From: Vagococcus fluvialis
Lineage (GTDB): Bacteria > Bacillota > Bacilli > Lactobacillales > Vagococcaceae
Reading direction: 5' to 3'
NCBI RefSeq assembly: GCF_003337315.1
Contig: NZ_QPJV01000004.1
Span: forward strand, 184,979 to 248,978
Length of the DNA stretch: 64,000 nucleotides
Below are positions 36,910 to 45,664 of this stretch, piece after piece. The stretch's first letter is position 1, and each line of letters begins with the position of its first letter. The position numbers and the translations under genes are program-made. The notes beneath the pieces were generated by a model. It was not told the origin of the DNA. It made no database searches and saw only the letters and a program-made list of their open reading frames with translations.

Positions 36910-37465
36910 ACGAATTTATTGAACTATCAATTAATTTATTGAGAACATGAAGATAAGCTATTATTTTATTAGTTATGTTAGTTAGTATTGAAGAAATGAC
37001 TAACATTGCGAACAGAACACCATTTCTCTTAATAAATCATAAATTTCAAAAAAGTATATTATCAGATTAAAGATTTATTAAATAATATCAGATTTTCACG
37101 TTTAGATAAGCCACTGTATAGAGCTAGAGAGGACATCAAGAAGTATCAGATAATTACTTGATGCACGCCATACAATTTTCATCGTTGCTGTGCTCCCCAG
37201 AAGATGGTAGGGCTGTAATAAGCTACAATACATATTTACAAGGTTTATTTCAGATGTTGCCTTATTACTAGGGTTTAATGCCGTACGTTATCCTATTGTA
37301 CGTATGATACAGGCTATAATATAGTAATAATAAACTATGAGATAATTCAGGACAGTATAAATGTAATATCAATAAAACACGTAGACGAGGGGATTCTGAA
37401 AAGCGCAGAATCTAAAAAATATGTTAGGTGGTACTAATGATTTCTGAAATAGCTCCTCAAAATGT

Positions 37466-37486
37466 AATGCCATTCTAAATGCCATT
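37466..37486 (+). repeat. att-like direct repeat, right copy
   Basis: AATGCCA-TTC-TAAATGCCATT matches 34351-34371 at 18 of 21 bases, differing only in the three central bases. Together the copies bound about 3.1 kb with the truncated integrase just inside the left copy. Confidence 0.5.
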
Positions 37487-37497
37487 GGTTTGATTTT

Positions 37498-37557
37498 AGC
37501 TTAATATCATTGATTTTATGAAAGGATATTCTTTATAAAAAATGCTGATATTAAGCT
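37498..37557. repeat. 12-base inverted repeat
   Basis: AGCTTAATATCA (37498-37509) and TGATATTAAGCT (37546-37557) are perfect inverted copies followed by TGTTTTG. It may be a weak terminator or a recombination-related structure beside the right att-like repeat. Confidence 0.45.
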
Positions 37558-37621
37558 GTTTTGACCGTCTATTGTTATTAAAAAATCTAATGGAAGGTTT
37601 CGTAGGACGATATATAATTCT

Positions 37622-37664
37622 AAAAAGATTCAAGATATGTTTTTCATATCTTGAATCTTTTTTA
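37622..37664 (+). terminator. Symmetric terminator hairpin
   Basis: AAAAAGATTCAAGATATG pairs perfectly with CATATCTTGAATCTTTTT, so it could act on both strands. No intact gene ends at it, which suggests the upstream gene has decayed. Confidence 0.8.
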
Positions 37665-37760
37665 TTATTTTGTCAATAAAACTAAAAATAATACTAGTAA
37701 AAAATCAATTGTGATTTTATAATCTAGGTATTAGGTTTTTCAAATAAGGAAGTGAGATGG

Positions 37761-38915
37761 TTGAATAAAAATCAATCAAATTTAGGAAAGGAGAAACAAG
37801 TAACAAGAAAGCAAAAAGAGATAAAAGAGTTATTTGAAAATAATAGAATCGTTGAAGTAATACCGTCAAGAATTAAAAATAAAGATAATAAAAAAAGAAA
37901 AACTAGAGTAGCAGCTTATTGTCGAGTGAGTACATACGCAGAGGCACAGTCAGGAAGTTATGAGCTACAAGTCCAAAGTTATCAAGAAAAAATTAAAAAT
38001 AATAACGAATGGGAACTAGTTGATATTTATGCTGATCAAGGAGCCTCAGGAACTTCGATGAAAAAAAGAATCAATTTTAATCGTATGCTCGATGATTGTA
38101 GAAATGGCAAAATTGATTTAATACTTGTAAAAAGCATGAGTAGATTTTCAAGGAATACATTGGATTTTATTTCAGTATACAGAGAGTTGAAAAACTTAAA
38201 TAATCCAGTAGGAATTTTTATTGAAGACCTCAATCTAAATACATTAGATAGTTCTGGTGAAACTATTTTAGTTATGTTTAGTACAGTTGCTCAAGCTGAA
38301 AGTGAGCAAAAAAGTGAAGCGATTAAATGGTCAATAATTGAACGTTTTAAAAAAGGATTGCCTATAATCCCTACGCATAATTTATTGGGGTTTACAAAAG
38401 ATAGATTTGGTCGTATTCAAATTGACAATAACGAAGCAGAAGTTATTAAGTTTATTTACCAGAATTTTTTGAATGGCGTAAGAGCTAAAGAAATAGCTCA
38501 GATGTTGATGGATAATGATATTCCTACAGCTATAGGTAATCAAAAGTGGACTTCATCCTCTATTTATAGAATATTAAGAAATGAAAAATATTGTGGTGAT
38601 GTTTTAATGCAAAAAACATACACTGTTGATTGTTTTAGTCATAAAATAAAGAAAAATAAAGGCGAGAAACCACAATATCTTCTTAGAAATGGTATTCCTG
38701 AAATAATTTGCAAAACAGATTGGAATGAAGTTCAAAGATTATTGAAAAATCCAAGTAAGGGAATAAATAGACAATTTGAAAAAATTGAAAAACCTAAAAA
38801 ATATGTAATGAAAATTAAAACAGGAATTTTTAAAGGTTTTATTATTTTAGATAAAGATTGGACTCAATTAGAGCTAGAAAATATACTCTTAAAAGGAGAA
38901 GAAGATAATGACTAG
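37761..38915 (+). CDS. Large serine recombinase
   Basis: This protein of about 384 residues has a resolvase catalytic domain with the nucleophilic serine in AAYCRVSTYAEAQSGSYELQ and SMSRFSRNTLDF, then a Recombinase domain (about 195-300). It may serve as the integrase or excisionase of an integrated element. TTG 37761 lies 10 bases after AAGGA; the GTG at 37752 nearly touches that Shine-Dalgarno sequence, so the start is not certain. It overlaps the next gene by 8 bases. Confidence 0.85.
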   Translation: MNKNQSNLGKEKQVTRKQKEIKELFENNRIVEVIPSRIKNKDNKKRKTRVAAYCRVSTYAEAQSGSYELQVQSYQEKIKNNNEWELVDIYADQGASGTSMKKRINFNRMLDDCRNGKIDLILVKSMSRFSRNTLDFISVYRELKNLNNPVGIFIEDLNLNTLDSSGETILVMFSTVAQAESEQKSEAIKWSIIERFKKGLPIIPTHNLLGFTKDRFGRIQIDNNEAEVIKFIYQNFLNGVRAKEIAQMLMDNDIPTAIGNQKWTSSSIYRILRNEKYCGDVLMQKTYTVDCFSHKIKKNKGEKPQYLLRNGIPEIICKTDWNEVQRLLKNPSKGINRQFEKIEKPKKYVMKIKTGIFKGFIILDKDWTQLELENILLKGEEDND

Positions 38916-39339
38916 TTTATCATTTGAAGATTTTAATTTTGAAGTTATCAATGTAGAAAATCCTAAAGCTAATGTATTGACAATAAATAAAGGTGCGATT
39001 AGTTTTGATCGTTCTATTGCAGAATGTTTGAAGTTTCCAAGCCATATTAGACCTTTGATTGACAGAGAAAATAGAATATTTGCTATTCAATCATGCCGTT
39101 CCATTGCAAGTAAGTCTGTTTCTTTTTCTAAGCCTGAAAGCAAGCAAAAAGGTTCTGTAAAAATTCAATCTATTGTTGTTCGAAATGCTATCAAAATGCT
39201 CATGAAAGATAAATGGAATGAGGATAAGAGATATCAAATCGAAGGAAAATATATTGAAGAGCATAAAGCTTTTATATTTGATCTTAATGAATATAAAGAA
39301 TTACCACTATTTAAGATAGAGAGAAAAGAAAAAGTGTAG
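38908..39339 (+). CDS. Hypothetical protein coupled to serine recombinase
   Basis: This 143-residue soluble protein overlaps the recombinase 3' end by 8 bases (Shine-Dalgarno AAAAGGAGAAGA), indicating translational coupling. Small proteins of this size often follow large serine recombinases in mobile elements, and an accessory role in recombination is inferred. No known domain was recognised. Confidence 0.65.
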   Translation: MTSLSFEDFNFEVINVENPKANVLTINKGAISFDRSIAECLKFPSHIRPLIDRENRIFAIQSCRSIASKSVSFSKPESKQKGSVKIQSIVVRNAIKMLMKDKWNEDKRYQIEGKYIEEHKAFIFDLNEYKELPLFKIERKEKV

Positions 39340-39354
39340 GCATTTTTTTATGAT

Positions 39355-39498
39355 TTGTTAGATAAAATTGATGTTTTAAATCAGTATATTGAGGAAAGTA
39401 TTGATAATTTAGAAGAACAGGCTCAAATCTCATTAGATAAGAATGATAATACTTGGGAAGCTTTGAATCAGTTTTTCTTAAGAATGATAGATAAGTAG
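39355..39498 (+). pseudogene. Short frame, possibly decayed recombination-module gene
   Basis: An open frame from TTG 39355 encodes 47 residues (IDVLNQYIEESIDNLEEQAQ in its first half) and lacks a Shine-Dalgarno sequence. It has coding-like, helical composition and follows the recombinase pair, so it may be the end of a third gene of that module. Confidence 0.3.
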
Positions 39499-39507
39499 TT
39501 TTTGAAT

Positions 39508-39540
39508 ATAAAAAAACAAGAATGAAATCATCCTTGTTTA
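39508..39540 (-). terminator. Terminator of small membrane protein gene
   Basis: On the minus strand, AACAAGGATG pairs with CAT-CTTGTT and is followed by TTTTT. The stop codon of the small gene lies inside the hairpin. Confidence 0.7.
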
Positions 39541-39719
39541 TCAGATTTATTCTTTTTAAAGGGCTCCATGATGAAAAAGCCAATGTAAGCGCACAGTATA
39601 AATAATATGACTATAAAAAGAATCGGAATCATGGTTTCGCGTCTACTTAGAAGAATAATAATTAAAGGGACTATCAAAATGATTGAAATTGTATTTTGAT
39701 GGTTATCATTTTTGTTCAT
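39528..39719 (-). CDS. Small membrane protein, 63 aa
   Basis: This 63-residue protein has two hydrophobic helices (about 11-26 and 32-52) and a lysine-rich tail. The ATG at 39719 lies 9 bases after AAGGAG; an upstream TTG touches the Shine-Dalgarno sequence. The ribosome-binding site and terminator make it a credible gene, but no family was recognised. Confidence 0.6.
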   Translation of the reverse strand: MNKNDNHQNTISIILIVPLIIILLSRRETMIPILFIVILFILCAYIGFFIMEPFKKNKSDKQG

Positions 39720-39890
39720 AATAAACAACTCCTTATGAAGAGTATATCAAATTGAAGGTTGAGAAGGAATAAGGATAATATAAAAGCTTGTTGTGGGAAG
39801 TCAAAGTTTTAGTTAGATAAAAATCAATCTGAGAATACTTAATTCCTCTCTACAAAAATATTGAAATTATTAAAAAAAACTCCAAATGAC

Positions 39891-40076
39891 ATACGACAAA
39901 TTTTTAAATTTGCGCCATCATTACTCCTTTAAATATCTATTTAAGATTATTTATTTATCTACTCGAGCTAACCAGTTAAATAAAAAGGGGAAGTTGTAAC
40001 TTTTTAAACAAACTGTAGTGTCGCCAAATTTTTGATTTCATGACAAATCTGGCACAAATTTATAAATTTGTCGTAT
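39891..40076. mobile_element. MITE-like element with 27-bp terminal inverted repeats
   Basis: The 27-base ends 39891-39917 and 40050-40076 are inverted copies with 25 of 27 positions matching; each end is itself partly palindromic (CAAATTT..AAATTTG). The 186-base unit contains no ORF. No clear target duplication was seen. It may be a non-autonomous transposable element or a structured RNA/regulatory locus. Confidence 0.5.
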
Positions 40077-40099
40077 CTAAAATGAGGCATTTTGAAATA

Positions 40100-40146
40100 A
40101 TAAAAGACATGAAATCAGCCTTAAACTGAATATCATGTCTTTTTAT
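40100..40146 (-). terminator. Bidirectional terminator-like hairpin
   Basis: AAAAGACATGA pairs with TCATGTCTTTT. It lies just past the 3' end of the minus-strand epimerase-like gene. Confidence 0.7.
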
Positions 40147-40168
40147 ATTTCATTGTAAATATATAACT

Positions 40169-41143
40169 TTACTCAGATACACACTTTTTCAATGTTTCTT
40201 CAATAGATTTAATCACATCATGATTTTTAATTCCTAAAATAGGCATCGTATCTTGTGGATTTAAGTAAAGATATTCTTCTTGAAGTTTAGAGCTGATTGT
40301 CATGTGGATACCATGTTCAGTTCCATTTTCTTCTGCGTGTTTATCAATAGCTTCGTAGTTTTCTTTTAATTGTTCATATGGAACAACTGGGATAACTGTT
40401 GTGTCACTTTGTCCTAAGGCATCAACCATCATTTCATAGAATTTTTGATAAGTCATATTTTCTCCGCAAATCGCGTAAGTACTACGGTGAGTTCCGTTTT
40501 CTATTGCGCCAACAGCTGCTTCAGCAACTTGTTCTACTGTAACCATTGCAGTTCCACCTTTTAGAGCAGGGAAGACTGGTTGACCTTTGATTTGATCTGT
40601 AAACATTTTCCATAGAGGTGTTCTTCCTGGCATTGTTCCAAAGATATAAGGCAATCTAAGTGACATCACATCCATGCTACCTTCACCCTCAGCAAAAGCG
40701 ACTTGTTCTTGTAATAGACGAGTATTAGGATAGCCTTGGCTTCTTAAATTGTATTCAGGTAATCTCTCAGCAAACTCTGCAAAGTAAGAACCAAACACAA
40801 CAAATTTTTTAACATTTGCTTGTTTTGCTAAACGAGCAATACGTTGAGTTGTTAATACATTTGCTTCGTAGAAAAATTTTAAAGCTGGTTTTTGAGGAAC
40901 TGTTCTTTCATCAGCTCCAGCAGCATAGATGAATCCTTCACAATCACTAAGTAAATCAATTATCTCTTCATCTGATAAGTCGTTCATGTTTCCTAAACGG
41001 TTATCAACTGAATCAGGAAATAAGTTGTCTGAAGGAATTGGAGGGAGTGACATAGTTTTTACTTCGTATCCTCTAGCTAATAATTCTTTGACCGTATAAT
41101 ATCCTAAAAAGCCAGTTCCACCTAAAACAAAAATTTTTGACAT
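40169..41143 (-). CDS. NAD(P)-dependent epimerase/dehydratase-like protein
   Basis: This 324-residue extended short-chain dehydrogenase has an N-terminal nucleotide-binding motif (VLGGTGFLGYYTVKELLARG). The usual YxxxK active site is not clearly conserved (the corresponding segment is around YNLRSQGYPNTRLLQEQ), so an atypical or NmrA-like redox-sensing role is possible. Start ATG 41143 follows AAAGGAGAG on the minus strand; longer frames lack a ribosome-binding site. It is divergent from the AraC-type regulator, which may control it. Confidence 0.8.
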   Translation of the reverse strand: MSKIFVLGGTGFLGYYTVKELLARGYEVKTMSLPPIPSDNLFPDSVDNRLGNMNDLSDEEIIDLLSDCEGFIYAAGADERTVPQKPALKFFYEANVLTTQRIARLAKQANVKKFVVFGSYFAEFAERLPEYNLRSQGYPNTRLLQEQVAFAEGEGSMDVMSLRLPYIFGTMPGRTPLWKMFTDQIKGQPVFPALKGGTAMVTVEQVAEAAVGAIENGTHRSTYAICGENMTYQKFYEMMVDALGQSDTTVIPVVPYEQLKENYEAIDKHAEENGTEHGIHMTISSKLQEEYLYLNPQDTMPILGIKNHDVIKSIEETLKKCVSE

Positions 41144-41270
41144 GATATTTCTCTCCTTTATGTGATTTATTTCACTTATAATTATAAGTGAAATATTTTG
41201 ATTAAAATAGTAGATAAAAGGACAAAACACTAACTATTTAATTTATACTAAGTAAAAGAGGTGAAATCCT

Positions 41271-42470
41271 ATGTCTAATAAAAATAAAGAATTATTTCCT
41301 TATGTTAGTGGAGATTATTATTCGGAAAAATTTGCTAATAATGAATTAAGAATTACAAAGGAGATATTAACTCAGTCTGAAGTACCTATACATAGAGATG
41401 AAATTGAGTTTATCTACATTTATAAAGGTAGTGGTACTTTAATGATTAATGGAAATCTCTTTGATGTAAGTAAAGGCAGTCTAGCACTGTTAATGCCTTA
41501 TCATATTCATTCGTTTATTTTAGAGCCAACAGAAACTCTATCTTTTTATAGAATTAGATTTTCAATTGGCTTTTTGCTCCTAAGTAGTATGAATAGAAAA
41601 CAGTATTTAGAATCAATGTTAGATATACATGGTCCTGTTACAATCCTAAATGTTCCAAAACTTAAGCAAGAACTTGTTTTAAATTTATGTAAAGAGGTAG
41701 TAGAAGAGCATTCTATAGTAAATCAAGAGACTGGAACTTTAGATGTCAGTTTGATTTCTTATCTCATCTACTTAGTTCAAACAGTGGAAGAAGAAAATAT
41801 TTTAGAAACTAAAAAGAATAAAAGTTGGGAAATATTAGAGTATTTACAAGTCCATCACCAAGAACAAATAACACGCGAAAAAATAGCCAAGCAATTTTCT
41901 TGTACAGATGAAGAGCTTAACTATCATTTAAGAACATTAACAGGCGTAGGTTTTTCAGAGAATTTGAATAGGGTTAGGGTTAGAAATGCGGTAGCTCTTC
42001 TACAATTTGATGAGTTATCTATTCGTCAAATCAGTGAAATATGTGGCTACAAAACTGAAGCCAATTTTTATAAAAATTTCAAACAGTTACGTGGTGTAAC
42101 ACCACAGACAGTAAGAGAGCTTTCAGAGGAAACTATTCCATTTGAATTTAAACTTGATGCATGGGAAATATATATTTACATACAAGAAAACTATCAACAA
42201 AATCTATCATTAAGTGTTATAGCCGATATGACAAATACAACAGAAAAACAAATAAATCGTTTATTGAAAAAATCCTTTAATAAAACATTTCTAAAGTTAC
42301 TTACTGAAACAAGGCTAAGAATTGCAAAAAATATCCTATTTGTTTTAGATAAAGGAGTTGAAGAAACTGCTATCTCAGTTGGCTTTCCAAGTAGTAAAGC
42401 ATTTTCTCAAGCCTTTAAAGAGTATTACGGAGAAACACCGAAGCAGTTTAGTATGAGACAACATAAATAG
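41271..42470 (+). CDS. AraC-family regulator with two DNA-binding domains
   Basis: This 399-residue protein has an N-terminal cupin-like sensor (about 25-110; VSKGSLALLMPYHIHSFIL). A first AraC domain follows (about 185-285; hallmark IRQISEICGYKTEANFYKNF) and then a second (about 297-399; EETAISVGFPSSKAFSQAFK). Most AraC regulators carry one such two-helix-turn-helix unit. It lies between a divergent epimerase-like gene and lacZ and probably regulates one or both. Shine-Dalgarno AAGAGGTG. Confidence 0.87.
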   Translation: MSNKNKELFPYVSGDYYSEKFANNELRITKEILTQSEVPIHRDEIEFIYIYKGSGTLMINGNLFDVSKGSLALLMPYHIHSFILEPTETLSFYRIRFSIGFLLLSSMNRKQYLESMLDIHGPVTILNVPKLKQELVLNLCKEVVEEHSIVNQETGTLDVSLISYLIYLVQTVEEENILETKKNKSWEILEYLQVHHQEQITREKIAKQFSCTDEELNYHLRTLTGVGFSENLNRVRVRNAVALLQFDELSIRQISEICGYKTEANFYKNFKQLRGVTPQTVRELSEETIPFEFKLDAWEIYIYIQENYQQNLSLSVIADMTNTTEKQINRLLKKSFNKTFLKLLTETRLRIAKNILFVLDKGVEETAISVGFPSSKAFSQAFKEYYGETPKQFSMRQHK

Positions 42471-42640
42471 TATTTTAAATTTCTAACTTTGTTTATAAGA
42501 GAAAAGTTATTAGTTAAAGAACCATTCTTCCTCAACAAAGACAGATATGACATTCAAATAACGAGATACTCCATTTAAGAGTGATTACTGGGAATTGTAT
42601 GATGAGTTTATACAATTTTGAATGAGGAAGTGAAGCCAGT

Positions 42641-45556
42641 ATGAACAATTATGAAAATTTCGATATTCAGAGTATTAATAAGGAAGCAAACCGCAACTAT
42701 TATATTCCCTATGGAACCTTTGAAGAAGCACGAACAGCTATTACGCGTCAAGACTCTTCTAGGTTTACTTTGCTAGATGGTATGTGGGACTTCAGATTTT
42801 TTGATTCAGTTCGCAAGCTACCAAGTTCTTTTTATGATGATGGTCAAATAGATTTACATGACAAAATTAAAGCCCCTTCTGCCTGGCAATATGCTGGATA
42901 TGATTCACATCAGTATATTAATGTTTCTTATCCAATTCCTTATATGCCACCTTTTGTGCCTGATGATAATCCATGTGGTGTCTATCAACGTGAATTTGAA
43001 GTTAATGATTTGGAAATGTTACATTATTTAAACTTTGAAGGGGTTGACTCAAATGTTCATATTTGGGTTAATCAGCAGTTTGTTGGTTATGATCAAATAA
43101 CTCATAGTACAAAGGAATTTAATGTGACACCTTATCTTAAAAAAGGTACTAATACCTTAACTGTTTTAGTAACGAAATGGTGTGATGGTACTTATTTTGA
43201 AGACCAAGATAAGTTTAGAACCTCTGGCATTATTCATTCTGTCTACCTTGTATCTCGTCCTAAATCTCACGTAGAAAATTTCAGAATTCAAACTTTTGTT
43301 GATTTAAGTAATCAGAGTGGAAGTATTCATTTTGAATTATTAGATAGTCAAGTTGAGAACCAAGAGTATTGGTTATACGATCAAAAGAAAAATTTAATAG
43401 CATCTAAAAAAATCTCTGGGAGTCATCTAGAAATAAGTGTAACTAATTGTCATTATTGGACTGCGGAAACACCTTATTTATATACATTGATTGTTAAAGT
43501 CGGTGAGGAGTTTATTAAACAGTCTATTGGTATTCGTGAGATTACTAGAGATAAGCGTGCGGTTTTACTTAACGGGACACCTATTAAGTTATTTGGTGTT
43601 AATCATCATGATTTTGATGCTCTTGAGGGACCTTCAATGACTTTAAAGCAAATGAAAAAAGATATGCTGATGATGAAAGAAGCCAATATGAATTGTATAA
43701 GAACAGCTCATTATCCTAAAGCACCAGAATTTTACGAACTAGCAGATGAACTCGGATTTTATGTAATAAGTGAGGCGGATATTGAGTGTCATGGGATTGT
43801 TCATTTGTATGGTGAGACGGCTGATTATAATTTGATTGGCTCAGACAAGACTTTTTTAAAACCAATACTTGAAAGAGTTGAACGTTCAGTTATTCAAAAT
43901 ATCAATTTTTCATCAATTATTATGTGGTCAATGGAGAATGAATCAGGCTATGGGACTAACTTTGAAAAAGCTCAGAAAATGACTCATGAATTAGATCCTA
44001 CTCGTTTGATTCATAATGAACGTTCGATTGAGCCAGTTATAGAGCAAGAAAATGATTTTCGTCATTTAGATGTTATTAGCCAGATGTATCCTTCATTAGA
44101 AACTGTGATCGGTTATTGTGAAGATAAAATGCTTGATAAACCTTATTTTATGTGTGAATATGCTCATGCTATGGGAAACGGTCCTGGTGGATTTAAAGAG
44201 TATTTTGATTTAATTCAACAGTATGATTCCTTTTTAGGTGGTTGTGTTTGGGAGTGGGCAGATCACGCTATTGAAGTTGATGGACATTTACTTTATGGTG
44301 GTGATTTTGGAGAAGAAACTCATGATGGAAATTTCTGTGTTGATGGCTTAACAACACCTGATAGAAAGGTAACGAGCAAACTAATTGAATACCGAAATAT
44401 TCACTCACCAATTCAATTAGTGCGGTATTCAGTTGAGAGTGAACAGGTGACTTTAGAAAATATTCAGCGTTTTGTCACAAGTGAGTTATTGACTATTAGT
44501 CTTTCGTGGCAAATAAATGGAGAGACAGTTTCCGAATGCCTAATTGATGAGGTTATTGAGCCAAATGAGAAGATAACTATTAAGTATTTGTTACCAGAAG
44601 GTATTAAAGATGAGTTGTTAACTTTAAATATGATAGTTAAAACTAAAGGAACAAGTACAATTGTTGCTGAACAACAAATTATAGTGAAGGATAATCTAGT
44701 ATTAAAAGAAAAGACATCACCTTCTAATTTACTAGAAATAGTTGAAACTGATACCCAAGGAGTCTGGCAAATCCAAGCAGATGAGTTAAAAATTGTATTT
44801 GATGTCGTTAGAGGTAGTTTTACAGAACTAACATTTAAAGGACAATCTGTTTTAGCTAATGAAACAATAATCGATATTTGGCGTGCACCAACAGACAATG
44901 ACCGAAATAAGAAAAACGAGTGGCTTTCAGCTGGCTATAATCGAACTAAACTGAAAAATCTTTCTTATGAGATTCAGGGGAATCAAATTCGAGGTAAATA
45001 TGCACTCGTAGCAACGGGTTTTCAACCGATTTTAGAATTTGAGCTAGACATACAGATTACCCATAATCAATTAGCAGTTGAGATTAAAGCGTATCGAACA
45101 GCAGAATTTCCTGATTTACCTCGATTCGGCATAACGTTACCGCTTCAAAAAGATTTCACAGATGTGACTTATCTAGGAAATGGCCCTCAAGAAAGTTACA
45201 GTGACCGAAATTCTGCAGGTGCTCTAGGTATTTATTCCCTAGATTTACATCAGCAGGAACGCTATGTAAAACCTCAAGAATATGGCAATCATACTGATAC
45301 AAGATGGGTTAAAATAGGTAATGGAGATATCACTGTTCAAATAAATAATCCTAATAATTTTTCTTACAGACCATTTTCTAAAGAACAATTAACTGCAAAA
45401 AATCATGATTTTGAGTTAGTAGAGGAGGGAAATTATTTAACTTTAGATTATAAACAAAATGGAATCGGGTCTAATAGCTGTGGTCCTTACGTGACAGAAG
45501 ATTATCGTTTTGATGAGGAAGAATTTAATTGGGATTTTCAAATGACGTTTAAATAA
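42641..45556 (+). CDS. lacZ: Beta-galactosidase, GH2 (LacZ-type)
   Basis: This 971-residue cytosolic enzyme contains the five LacZ-type parts: a sugar-binding jelly roll, Ig-like domains, a TIM barrel and a C-terminal beta-sandwich (beta-gal small chain). The acid/base Glu is in WSMENESGYG (about Glu434) and the nucleophile in MCEYAHAMGNGPGG (about Glu506). It hydrolyses lactose or other beta-galactosides. There is no signal peptide. No lactose permease is adjacent. Shine-Dalgarno GAGGAAGTG; a hairpin AATTGTAT/ATACAATT lies just upstream. The AraC-type gene is the likely regulator. Confidence 0.95.
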   Translation: MNNYENFDIQSINKEANRNYYIPYGTFEEARTAITRQDSSRFTLLDGMWDFRFFDSVRKLPSSFYDDGQIDLHDKIKAPSAWQYAGYDSHQYINVSYPIPYMPPFVPDDNPCGVYQREFEVNDLEMLHYLNFEGVDSNVHIWVNQQFVGYDQITHSTKEFNVTPYLKKGTNTLTVLVTKWCDGTYFEDQDKFRTSGIIHSVYLVSRPKSHVENFRIQTFVDLSNQSGSIHFELLDSQVENQEYWLYDQKKNLIASKKISGSHLEISVTNCHYWTAETPYLYTLIVKVGEEFIKQSIGIREITRDKRAVLLNGTPIKLFGVNHHDFDALEGPSMTLKQMKKDMLMMKEANMNCIRTAHYPKAPEFYELADELGFYVISEADIECHGIVHLYGETADYNLIGSDKTFLKPILERVERSVIQNINFSSIIMWSMENESGYGTNFEKAQKMTHELDPTRLIHNERSIEPVIEQENDFRHLDVISQMYPSLETVIGYCEDKMLDKPYFMCEYAHAMGNGPGGFKEYFDLIQQYDSFLGGCVWEWADHAIEVDGHLLYGGDFGEETHDGNFCVDGLTTPDRKVTSKLIEYRNIHSPIQLVRYSVESEQVTLENIQRFVTSELLTISLSWQINGETVSECLIDEVIEPNEKITIKYLLPEGIKDELLTLNMIVKTKGTSTIVAEQQIIVKDNLVLKEKTSPSNLLEIVETDTQGVWQIQADELKIVFDVVRGSFTELTFKGQSVLANETIIDIWRAPTDNDRNKKNEWLSAGYNRTKLKNLSYEIQGNQIRGKYALVATGFQPILEFELDIQITHNQLAVEIKAYRTAEFPDLPRFGITLPLQKDFTDVTYLGNGPQESYSDRNSAGALGIYSLDLHQQERYVKPQEYGNHTDTRWVKIGNGDITVQINNPNNFSYRPFSKEQLTAKNHDFELVEEGNYLTLDYKQNGIGSNSCGPYVTEDYRFDEEEFNWDFQMTFK

Positions 45557-45622
45557 AATTTTTGATAGTTAATTAATGATACTGAAGTTAATCTTTTAAA
45601 GTGAGAATATATTTTTTAATCT

Positions 45623-45664
45623 AAAAGCTCCTGTAGAGTCAAAATAATTCTACAGGAGCTTTTA
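45623..45664. terminator. Bidirectional terminator
   Basis: AAAAGCTCCTGTAGA pairs perfectly with TCTACAGGAGCTTTT between the convergent lacZ and MerR-type genes. Confidence 0.92.

Larger units (their letters stand above)
36910..37751. other. Decayed intergenic region without intact gene
   Basis: About 840 bases with stops in all frames. Seen here are a short frame ending EEMTNIANRTPFLLINHKFQ that looks like gene debris, several small hairpins (CATCAAG/CTTGATG near 37135; GATTCT/AGAATC near 37400), the right att-like repeat, a 12-base inverted repeat and a symmetric terminator. No tRNA or complete gene was found. Confidence 0.6.

Noticed and set aside
37080..37450. Structured non-coding RNA in the gap after the island
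   Set aside because: Several short hairpins exist but none form a recognisable architecture; gene decay explains the region more simply.
44464..44898. 144-aa ORF on the minus strand inside lacZ
   Set aside because: It lies wholly antisense to a strong LacZ coding frame, has no ribosome-binding site and a Ser/Thr/Ile-rich shadow composition.
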